DNA of 29,963 bases from assembly GCA_004558955.1 (NCBI GenBank), contig SFZC01000011.1, forward strand, positions 1 to 29,963, written 5' to 3'. Positions within the stretch are counted from its first letter, which is position 1, and each line of letters starts with the position of its first letter. This DNA is from a bacterium (GTDB taxonomy: Bacteria > Cyanobacteriota > Vampirovibrionia > Gastranaerophilales > Gastranaerophilaceae). The position numbers and the translations under genes are program-made. This document shows positions 22,932 through 29,963 of the stretch, piece after piece. The notes under the pieces are model-generated. The model saw only the letters and a program-made list of their open reading frames with translations, ran no database searches and had not been told where the DNA came from.

Positions 22932-24704
22932 TTATTTTGAAACTTTGTCACAAATAGTATTTTTAATATCATCAACAATAAGTTCTTTTGTCAAATGATA
23001 TCTTTGATACAAGTCTGCAACAGGCACTCTGTCGGTAAATTCCTTCTTAGCTCCGAAATTCAAAACCTTCACATCTGAATTTCCGTAATATCTTGTAACT
23101 TTTTCACCAAAACCACCGTCAACTTGACCGTCTTCCAAGGTAATCACAAGGTCGTGACTTGATTTCAAGTTTTCTAACAATTCCGTATCAAGTCCTGTCA
23201 AAAACCTTGGATTAATCAAAGTTGCATCAATTCCGCATTGTTTCTTCAATTCGTCTTTTGCCTCTTTTCCTAATCCGTAGAAATTACCCGCAGCAATTAT
23301 CGCAACTTTTTCACCTTGTTCGGTTACTTTAAATTTGTTTAGTTGTGAATAATCCGTAGTGTCAGGAGTTCCGCAAGATTTTAACTCAATCATAGGAACT
23401 CTTATTGCAACGGGATAATCGTTTTGATTGTATGCAAATTCAAGCATTGCAAGGTACTCTTCCTTGTTTGTCGGTGCAAGATAAACCATATTCGGAATAT
23501 TGCTGATTAACGGAATATCAAAGGTGCAAAGGTGAGTTGCATCTTGCCCAGAAATTCCACCCCAATAAATCAACATTGTTATAGGAGAACTATTCAAACA
23601 CAAATCTTGTGACATTTGGTCGTAAGTTCTTTGAAGGAACGAACTCATTACTGCCAAGATTGGTTTTGCTCCGCTTTTTGCAAGTGCAGATGAGTAAGCC
23701 ACAGCATGTTCTTCCGCTATACCGACATCGGTATATTGTTTACCCAATGCGTCACGATATTCTTTTGTAAATCCGAATACTCCAGGAGTACCAGCATTTA
23801 CAACGATAGTTGTCTTATCTTGTTTTGCTTTTTCTTTAATAAAATCACAAGTCAAAGATGTGTAATTTTCAACCGCTACAGGTGTTTCCTCTTTAGATTT
23901 TTCATCCAAAGCCCCGGGCAAAATCCAGTGGAAAAATTCTTTATTTTCTTCCGCAACGGCTAAACCTTTACCTTTTAGTGTGTGAATATGCAGAACTGTC
24001 GGTTTGTTTGTATTTTTAACCTTTTCAAACGCTAAAATCATTTGCTCAACATCGTTTCCGTCTTCGACAAACGAATAATCAAAGCCAAGAGTTTTGAAGA
24101 AGTTTGCTTCCGCTTGACCTTTAGTTTGACGCAAAAGTCTTAAATTATCGTATAATCCACCGTGGTTTTCTGCGATTGACATATCGTTATCATTCACAAC
24201 AATAATAATATTACTGTTAAGAGTTGCAGCATTATCAAGTCCTTCAAGAGCCTCACCGCCACTTAACGAACCGTCACCGATAATTGCAATAACGTTGTAA
24301 TCTTCGCCTTTCAAGTCACGAGCTTTTGCAACACCCGTGGCTAAACTTACAGAAGTTGAAGTGTGACCAACTTTGAACAAATCGTGTTCACTTTCTTCAG
24401 GAGCGGTGTAACCCGTGTATTTCATATAGTTTTCAGGGTTTAAAAAGCCTTCTTTACGTCCCGTAACGAGTTTGTGCGGATAACATTGGTGCGAAACATC
24501 AAATACCACCTTGTCTTTCGGCATATCAAAAACGTAGTGCATAGCAATAGTGGCTTCCACAATACCCAAATTTGGACCTAAGTGACCACCGATTGTATTA
24601 ACTTTTTTGATTATTAATTCTCTCATTTCAGTTGCCAAAGTCTTCATTTCGGCAACTGATAAAGTTTTCAAATCTTTTGATTGGTTAATTTTGTCTAATA
24701 TCAT
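22932..24704 (-). CDS. dxs: 1-deoxy-D-xylulose-5-phosphate synthase, short type
   Basis: The 590-residue thiamine-diphosphate enzyme condenses pyruvate and glyceraldehyde-3-phosphate to DXP for isoprenoids, thiamine and PLP. The start at 24704 (MILDKINQ) has GAGGAC upstream; the earlier in-frame ATG at 24758 lies in the promoter. His41 (GGHLGPNLG), the ThDP-binding GDGSLSGG...NDNDMSI (143-177) and the AEEHA glutamate are present. It is shorter than usual Dxs (about 620-640). Segments such as WGGISGQDATHLCTFDIPLISNIPNMVYLAP resemble the short Dxs-like proteins of Firmicutes rather than the canonical GADGPTHHGAFD form. It may be a second, transferred version; its product is probably but not certainly DXP. 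Confidence 0.85.
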   Translation of the reverse strand: MILDKINQSKDLKTLSVAEMKTLATEMRELIIKKVNTIGGHLGPNLGIVEATIAMHYVFDMPKDKVVFDVSHQCYPHKLVTGRKEGFLNPENYMKYTGYTAPEESEHDLFKVGHTSTSVSLATGVAKARDLKGEDYNVIAIIGDGSLSGGEALEGLDNAATLNSNIIIVVNDNDMSIAENHGGLYDNLRLLRQTKGQAEANFFKTLGFDYSFVEDGNDVEQMILAFEKVKNTNKPTVLHIHTLKGKGLAVAEENKEFFHWILPGALDEKSKEETPVAVENYTSLTCDFIKEKAKQDKTTIVVNAGTPGVFGFTKEYRDALGKQYTDVGIAEEHAVAYSSALAKSGAKPILAVMSSFLQRTYDQMSQDLCLNSSPITMLIYWGGISGQDATHLCTFDIPLISNIPNMVYLAPTNKEEYLAMLEFAYNQNDYPVAIRVPMIELKSCGTPDTTDYSQLNKFKVTEQGEKVAIIAAGNFYGLGKEAKDELKKQCGIDATLINPRFLTGLDTELLENLKSSHDLVITLEDGQVDGGFGEKVTRYYGNSDVKVLNFGAKKEFTDRVPVADLYQRYHLTKELIVDDIKNTICDKVSK

Positions 24705-24729
24705 CTTGTCCTCACTTTCCATAACAAAT

Positions 24730-24762
24730 ATATTATAACTCTTGATAGTAACTATCAAGCAA
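24730..24762 (-). promoter_or_regulatory. dxs promoter with 19-bp operator palindrome
   Basis: CTTGATAGTAACTATCAAG (24741-24759) is a perfect palindrome about a central base. On the minus strand it overlaps the promoter: TTGATA with a 17-base spacer to TAATAT (24735-24730), or TTGCTT with a 19-base spacer to TATAAT (24737-24732). The 19-base spacing with a dyad in the spacer is the plan of MerR-controlled promoters. Confidence 0.6.
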
Positions 24763-24872
24763 GAGGGTATTTTAAATAATTCTTACAAAATTTAAAACTC
24801 GTTGAAATTATTGATTAATTCGTCTTTTTATTATTTAATTATGACAGTCAAAATTAAGATAAAGAGGTAAAA

Positions 24873-25943
24873 ATGAAAGTATTAGTAGGATTATCGGGTG
24901 GAGTTGATTCAACTGTAGCCGCACTTATATTAAAGAAGCAGGGTTATGACGTAATCGGTGCTACAATGGAGATTTGGGGTAAAGACGGAATGGTTGCCCA
25001 ATCGGGACACAAAGATGCGTGCTACGGACCTGACGAAAAGGAAAGTATTGAAGATGCAAGAGAACTTGCAAAAAATCTTGGAATACCTTACCACGTTTGT
25101 AATTGTGTTGAACAATATGAGAGCATCGTTCTTGAGAACTTCAAATCTGAGTACGTTCAGGGCAGAACCCCAAACCCTTGCGTTTGGTGTAATGCTTATA
25201 TCAAATTTGGTGCATTGCCACAAATGGCAAAGGCGGACGGAATTGAGTTTGACAAATTCGCAACAGGGCATTATGCAAGAGTTGAAGAAAAGGACGGTAA
25301 ATTTTACTTGAAACGTGGCGTTGCTCCGAAAAAAGACCAATCTTACTTCTTGTACAGATTGAAACAAGACCAGTTGAAAAACATTATCTTGCCGTTGGGC
25401 AGATACACAAAAGACGAAATCAGACAAATTGCAAAGGATTACGGCTTGGAAGTTGCTGAAAAACCTGATAGCCAAGACTTTTACGGCGGTGATTATAACG
25501 AACTTCTAAATTTGGAAGAAAAAATCGGTAATATCGTTGATACGGAAGGCAAAGTATTGGGTACACATAAAGGTATTTGGAACTACACAATCGGTCAAAG
25601 AAAGGGAGTTGGAGTGTCTTCAACAGAGCCGCTTTATGTACTTGAATTGAGAAAAGATTCCAATGAAGTTGTAATCGGACCTGCTGACAAAACCTTCAAA
25701 AAATCGCTTGTTGCAAACAATTTGAGCTGGGTACTTGGCGAACCATTGACGGAAGAAAAACGAGTAAGTGCCAAAATTCGTTCAACTCAACAGCCTGTAA
25801 TGGCGACAGTAAGACCGATTGATGACAATAGTATGGAAGTTGTGTTTGACGATATGCAGAAATCAATCGCAATCGGACAATCGGTTGTATTGTATGACGG
25901 CGACATCGTGCTTGGCGGTGGCGTAATCGATAGTGTAAAATAA
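24873..25943 (+). CDS. mnmA: tRNA 2-thiouridine synthase MnmA, CxxC variant
   Basis: A 356-residue enzyme that thiolates the wobble uridine-34 of Lys, Glu and Gln tRNAs. The ATP-binding SGGVDST is at 8-14; TGHYAR and the TIGQRKG motif are present. The cysteines are unusual. Canonical MnmA has PNPDxxC and a second catalytic Cys in SxxICF. Here the first motif is PNPCVWCN (Cys103, Cys106), and the second reads SQDFYGGD with no Cys. Cys50 in ACYGP is a third candidate. Three cysteines of this kind suit a [4Fe-4S] site, as in TtcA and TtuA, but that is inference. AAAGAGG precedes the ATG. It is divergent from dxs. Confidence 0.92.
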   Translation: MKVLVGLSGGVDSTVAALILKKQGYDVIGATMEIWGKDGMVAQSGHKDACYGPDEKESIEDARELAKNLGIPYHVCNCVEQYESIVLENFKSEYVQGRTPNPCVWCNAYIKFGALPQMAKADGIEFDKFATGHYARVEEKDGKFYLKRGVAPKKDQSYFLYRLKQDQLKNIILPLGRYTKDEIRQIAKDYGLEVAEKPDSQDFYGGDYNELLNLEEKIGNIVDTEGKVLGTHKGIWNYTIGQRKGVGVSSTEPLYVLELRKDSNEVVIGPADKTFKKSLVANNLSWVLGEPLTEEKRVSAKIRSTQQPVMATVRPIDDNSMEVVFDDMQKSIAIGQSVVLYDGDIVLGGGVIDSVK

Positions 25944-25964
25944 ATTGTAAGATTTATATATTTG

Positions 25965-25992
25965 AAAAAGAGGTCTTCCTGACCTCTTTTTT
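25965..25992 (+). terminator. Terminator after mnmA
   Basis: AAAAAGAGGTC, loop TTCCT, GACCTCTTTTTTT: a perfect stem with a long U-tract. Confidence 0.95.
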
Positions 25993-26098
25993 TGTGGGGT
26001 TATAAGTTTATACCGAACACATTTTTCAAAACCAAATGTAGGTCGGAATTGCCTGACATGTAAAACCATTAAAAATGTAAAGAATTAATTATAAAGGG

Positions 26099-26127
26099 TT
26101 GAAAGATTAATTAAAAAGTACTATAAT
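26099..26127 (+). promoter_or_regulatory. Strong promoter of the Pmp-like gene
   Basis: TTGAAA (26099-26104), exactly 17 bases, TATAAT (26122-26127). The transcript would have a leader of about 95 bases, and GGAG (26216-26219) is the ribosome site for the ATG at 26228. The leader itself shows no gene. Confidence 0.85.
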
Positions 26128-26227
26128 TAATGATGTTTCTGTATTTCAATCATTTAAACGATAAATTTTCAAATCCAATATTATAAAATAATAAAAACGC
26201 ACAATAAATAGCTATGGAGTAATTAAG

Positions 26228-28744
26228 ATGAGAAGAATTGAAATTAATCCTGACGTAAGCATTTCTACAGAAAAAAAGAACACTCAGGCATAGCACTTAA
26301 AGCCTTGTCTGCGGCGGCTTTTGTCGGCTTGTTTATAGTTGGTGGAGCAACAAATGCTCAAGATGTATCAACAGTTACACCAACTATTCCAACTTATACA
26401 TTAGATAAAGCTGAAAAAGACTCTAACACATTATATATACCAAGTTATGACAAAGATACAGGAAGCATCACCGACGCTTATTATAAAGTAAATTATAATA
26501 ATACTCAATTTGGTTCAGGTACAGAAAAATCAAAGGACTATAAAGTTAAGACTTCCGTAGGTGATATTGATATTACCGTAAATTACGACAATTCAGAAAT
26601 TACTGTAAGAAAAGAAAATTACTCTCCTCTTGATAATATTGATGGAGTTTTTGTTGATAACACATATTCAGATAACAGTTATTCTGTAGGTGGCGGACTT
26701 CGTAATGAATCAACTATTAAAGATATAAATGCAGGTTTTGTTGGTAATACTTCAATTTCAAAAACCAATGCTGAAGGTGGAGGTATATTTAACAATAACG
26801 AAATTCATAATATAAACGGATATTTTATTAGCAATACTCTTAATTCAAATAATAGTTATGCTATTGGTGGTGCGATAGCAAATACAGGACTTATTGGTGA
26901 TATAACCGCAGATTTTATTTCAAATAAAATAGATAGTAACACAGGACTGGGTGGGGCAATATATAATAACAACAGAATAAATAGCATAACGGGTGATTTT
27001 ATCGGAAATTCAACAAAAAAAGGTTATGCCGTTGGTGGTGCTATTTATAACGCTGCAAACGGAGGAGCTAATAATCCATATATTGGAGATATAAAAGGTA
27101 ACTTCATTGGTAATTCATCTGCGGATTCAGGTGGAGCAATCTACAATTTGGCATCTTACGATGGTAGTAAAATTGCTAATATAAAATCTATTTCCGGAGA
27201 TTTCATCGGAAATACAGCAAGTTCTTTTGGTGGTGCGATTTGGAATAATAGTCAAATTGGCGATATTGTCGGAAACTTTATTAAAAACAATTCCCAACGA
27301 GGTGGAGCTATTTATAACTACAAAGAAGGCAGCACTACTCCTGTAATTAAAAGTATCACCGGAGACTTTATCGGGAACTATATTGATGTTGGAGGTTTCT
27401 CTGCAGGTGCGGCTATTTTTAACGAGGGAAAAATTACCGAAGGAATTAATGGTAATTTCATTGGCAATTATATAAATAATAACGGCGGTATGGGGGCAGG
27501 AATTTATAATGTCGGTAATCGTACCAATATCCCAGTAATAAATGGAATTAAAGGCGATTTTGTAAAAAATAAAATTACGGGTAACGGCTATATAACAGGA
27601 GCGGGGCTTTACAACGCAGACGGTGCAATTATCAATAATAAAATTGAAGGCAATTTTATTGCAAATGAATTATCGGGAGGAAGTACAGTTGAAGGGGCTG
27701 GGATTTCAAACAGAAATGGAGCAACCATTTCAGCTACTTCTGACGGCATAAGTATTTCAGGTAATTTTATAGATAACAAAGTTAATGCCAGTTATTATGC
27801 AGCTGGAGCCGCAATATTGAATTATGGTTCGAATATTGAAGGTGAGATTGTTGGTAATTTCTACAAAAACAGTATTATTGCAGAAGGAGATTATGCAACT
27901 GCGGAAGGTGGTGCAGTTACTAATAAATACGGTACAATAAATAAAATAACAGGTAATTTCATCGAAAACTCCGTAAAATCAGGTCGTACAGCACAAGGTG
28001 GTGCATTATATACAATGGGTACAATTCAAAATGGTCTTGGAAGTTCAAACTTTATACGAAACTCTGTAACTTCTGAAAATGGAGTTGCACAAGGTGGTGC
28101 TATATATACTTATAATAGTATTCTTGGCAATGATGATGTCAAATTGTATTTTGAAGGTAATTCTGCTATTTCTAAAAACTCAAATGCACAAGGTGGTGCA
28201 TTGTACAATTTAGGCAATTTAACAAACAAAAATCTTATTGCTGATTTTATCGGTAATTCTGCCGAAGGAAAGTCAACCTCTGAAGGTGGGGCTTTTTGGA
28301 ATAATAATACGTTAACAAACCTAACCGCTAACTTTATTGATAACCATGTATCCGGTGAAAATTTTGTTGCTGGTGGAGGTTTATTTAGCAGTTGGAGTGG
28401 CAGTATTGAAAAGATTTCAGGCTTATTCCAAAACAACTACGCAAAAACAAATGGTACAGGCTTCGGAGCTGAAGGAGGTGGCTTATATTCCCCTAAAGCA
28501 AATATAGATGCAGATTTTATTAGCAACTATGTTGAAGCTGACGGTTATGCTAAAGGCGGGGCTTTATTTGCTCAAAATTTAATATTAAACGGAGACCATT
28601 TATTTTTCAAAAATAAGGCAATATCAAAAAGCAAAAATGCACAAGGTGGTGCGATTGCGACAGAAAGTGGCTCTAGTATAGAACACCTAAATGGAACATT
28701 TAATAATAATTCTGTTGAAGCTGGTGAATTCGCAATGGGCGGGG
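26228..28744 (+). CDS. Pmp-repeat surface protein, frameshifted start, 3' truncated
   Basis: From the ATG at 26228 (GGAG upstream) the frame reads MRRIEINPDVSISTEKK and stops at 26291. In the -1 frame the sequence continues EHSGIALKALSAAAFVGLFIVGGATNAQD, a signal peptide with likely cleavage after TNA, then about 800 residues. That body has about two dozen units with GGAI/GGAL/GGGL and FxxN (FIGN, FISN, FIDN), the paired motifs of chlamydial polymorphic membrane proteins; they form a beta-helix passenger. The two parts join by one -1 step at the AAAAAAG run. The true C-terminus, which in such proteins is a beta-barrel or anchor, is lost at the junction near 28745. Probably an exported surface or adhesive protein; its role is not known. 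Confidence 0.8.
26272..26278 (+). other. Slippery heptamer A AAA AAG in the zero frame
   Basis: In the frame set by the ATG at 26228 the codons are GAA AAA AAG AAC, so the heptamer A AAA AAG is in the register used by programmed -1 frameshifting, as in dnaX. A -1 shift leads to GAA CAC TCA and into the long frame. No clear SD-like stimulator precedes it, and the nearest downstream stem (AAAGCC/GGCTTT, from 26298) is about 20 bases away. An eighth A would give the same product, so a phase-variable tract or base-calling error fits equally. Confidence 0.75.
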
Positions 28745-28752
28745 CAGTTTGC
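28741..28752. other. Probable chimeric junction
   Basis: To the left the frame continues GGAV repeats in AT-rich DNA. To the right a GC-rich minus-strand guaA runs in from the other side with conserved sequence up to AHSANCP and ends here. The string GGGGCAGTTTG can be read as the GGAV codons of one and the complement of NCP codons of the other, so the exact point is blurred over about ten bases. Confidence 0.8.
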
Positions 28753-29193
28753 GGAATGTGCGGTGATATCAAAGCCCTCGGGAACCTTGGACACATAGTC
28801 GGTATGGCTCATCCAGACCGTTGAAGATTCCTTCCATCCCTGCAGAATTCCATCCGTGAAATCCGCATGAACCTCTGTATGGCCATACTCGCTCACCGGT
28901 GCAGTTTCTACTTTGCCGCCAAGTTCATATGCCATCAGCTGGGAGCCATAGCAGATCCCGAGCACCGGAATTCCAAGGCTGAACAGCCCCGGGTCGCAGG
29001 TCAGCGAATCCTCTGCATACACACTGTCGGGTCCGCCCGTCAGAATAATTCCCTTCGGATTCATCTCCTTCAGGGTTTCAAGCGAAGTCGTGTAAGGATG
29101 AATCTCGCAGTAGACATGATTCTCGCGCACTCTTCTGGCAATCAGCTGCTTATACTGCCCGCCGAAGTCCAGAACAACAATCTTCTCGGTCAC
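28745..29193 (-). CDS. guaA: GMP synthase, amidotransferase domain only (truncated)
   Basis: The N-terminal ~149 residues of glutamine-hydrolysing GMP synthase, which converts XMP to GMP. The class I amidotransferase signature is present: GGQYKQLIARRVRE near 11-24, ILTGGPDSVY, and the nucleophile Cys81 in GICYGSQ. The start is a GTG at 29193 with GGGAGGA upstream; the ATG at 29241 lies in a hairpin. The His/Glu of the triad and the whole synthetase part are missing because the DNA changes at the junction. Codon use is GC-richer than in the rest of the window. It follows pyrG on the same strand. Confidence 0.9.
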
Positions 29194-29218
29194 CTGTATT
29201 TCCTCCCTTTGAAAAGAA

Positions 29219-29240
29219 TGAGAAAGCAAAAGCTTTCTCA
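29219..29240. terminator. Hairpin between pyrG and guaA
   Basis: TGAGAAAGC, loop AAAA, GCTTTCTCA: a perfect 9-bp stem in the gap between pyrG and guaA. On the minus strand TTCTTTTC follows, so it may be a terminator or attenuator just before the guaA ribosome site. Confidence 0.65.
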
Positions 29241-29255
29241 TTATAACAGAATGAA

Positions 29256-29963
29256 TTATTCAGCCTCTGCTTTTCTCACTGCTGCCGCAATGAATTCACG
29301 GAACAGCGGATGAGCCCGGTTCGGGCGGCTCTTGAATTCAGGATGATACTGAACACCGATGAAGAAATCATCATCCTTGCACTCAACCGATTCCACCAGT
29401 CTTCCATCCGGAGACGTACCGACGATATCCATTCCATGAGCGATGAATTCTTCCCGGTACTTATTATTGAACTCATAGCGATGACGATGACGCTCCTGAA
29501 TCTCCTTCTGACCATAGCACTTCATCAGCAGGCTGCCATCCTTGATCACGCATGGATATGCGCCAAGACGCATCGTGCCGCCTTTATCAATATCATCACT
29601 CTGATTCGCCATGAAGTCGATGACCTTATGCGTGCTCATCTCATTGAACTCATTGGAATTCGCATCCGCATAGCCAAGCACATCTCTGGCAAACTCAATC
29701 ACCGCAATCTGCATGCCGAGGCATAATCCGAGATACGGAATATTACGCGTACGAGCATATTTCGCACTGGCAATCATCCCTTCAATGCCGCGGTCGCCGA
29801 AGCCGCCCGGAACGATGATGCCCTGCACACCGGCAAAGATCTCCGGAGCAGTCTCTTCATTGATTCCTTCTGACTCGACCCACTTGATGCGGACATGCGC
29901 ATCATTCTCATAACCGCCATGATGCAGTGCTTCCTTGACAGAAAGATACGCATCATGAAGCTT
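29256..29963 (-). CDS. pyrG: CTP synthase, C-terminal part (truncated by window end)
   Basis: About 235 residues of the glutamine amidotransferase half of CTP synthase, which aminates UTP to CTP. The frame is open to the window edge, and the first visible residues are KLHDAYLSVKEALHHGGY. GGFGDRGIEG, the nucleophile Cys in GLCLGMQIAVIEFAR, and the His/Glu pair in VQYHPEFKSRP are present. The N-terminal synthetase half lies outside. GC-rich codon use and Firmicutes-like wording set it apart from the AT-rich part. The final six bases are AAGCTT. Confidence 0.95.
   Translation of the reverse strand, partial: KLHDAYLSVKEALHHGGYENDAHVRIKWVESEGINEETAPEIFAGVQGIIVPGGFGDRGIEGMIASAKYARTRNIPYLGLCLGMQIAVIEFARDVLGYADANSNEFNEMSTHKVIDFMANQSDDIDKGGTMRLGAYPCVIKDGSLLMKCYGQKEIQERHRHRYEFNNKYREEFIAHGMDIVGTSPDGRLVESVECKDDDFFIGVQYHPEFKSRPNRAHPLFREFIAAAVRKAEAE

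Noticed and set aside
24705..24758. Longer N-terminus for Dxs
   Set aside because: The extra codons cover the -10 region and are unlike Dxs; GAGGAC supports 24704.
28110..28796. Minus-strand ORFs opposite the Pmp-like gene
   Set aside because: They mirror the repeated GGA codons as Pro/Ala-rich strings and have no start signals.
28745..28824. C-terminal residues CGMCGDIKALGN... of the Pmp-like frame
   Set aside because: They are the reverse reading of guaA beyond the junction, not part of the surface protein.
1..29963. CRISPR arrays, tRNA, rRNA, prophage or transposase genes
   Set aside because: No regular spaced repeats, no cloverleaf-like or rRNA-like sequence and no recombinase-like protein were seen by reading; short RNAs could still be missed without a covariance search.

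Overview
The first ~28.74 kb is AT-rich (by eye roughly one third G+C) and encodes a diderm bacterium: lipid A genes (lpxD, lpxC, fabZ), a secreted surface protein built from Pmp-type repeats, DXP synthase, a GAF/HD-GYP signalling protein and LuxR-type response regulators. Low G+C, lipid A genes and many short unrecognised proteins suit an uncultured gut bacterium of the Gastranaerophilales (Melainabacteria/Vampirovibrionia, non-photosynthetic relatives of Cyanobacteria). That placement is inference; no rRNA or tRNA gene was seen. From about 28,745 to the end, base composition rises to roughly half G+C, codon use changes, and a truncated guaA and a truncated pyrG of Firmicutes (Erysipelotrichia-like) character appear. 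This looks like a chimeric join, not part of the same genome.

Layout. 1-425: gene-free leader with a dispersed palindromic repeat and a terminator. 426-2224 (minus): a GGGtGRT-family protein and its NifU/SufU-like partner, divergent from cysK (2352-3289), which is broken by a 20-bp tandem duplication. 3390-3638: small hypothetical. 3816-6807: a degenerate PurD-like ATP-grasp protein, a DnaJ-like protein with a single zinc site, and queE. 6921-7556: two small hypotheticals. 7645-8772 (minus): a DegT/DnrJ sugar aminotransferase. 8880-9287: two tiny Arg-rich ORFs, one inside a structured, terminator-ended transcript. 9288-13284: a membrane protein, rubredoxin, an LprI-like protein, a small secreted protein, an HExxH metallopeptidase and a zf-TFIIB protein.

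13437-19318 is a tightly packed operon: TPR-GAF-HD-GYP protein, exported TPR protein, two LuxR-type response regulators, a pentapeptide-repeat protein, and dapB. 19840-22223 (minus) is lpxD-lpxC-fabZ, feeding lipid A and fatty acid synthesis. A MerR regulator and a short-type dxs (minus) follow, with a 19-bp palindrome in the dxs promoter, then mnmA of an unusual cysteine pattern (plus). 26228-28744 is the Pmp-like surface protein. Its start codon is joined to the signal peptide only through a -1 shift at the heptamer A AAA AAG, so it is frameshifted, phase variable, or a homopolymer error.

Most genes have Shine-Dalgarno sites, but four have a promoter whose predicted start of transcription falls at the ATG, implying leaderless mRNAs.
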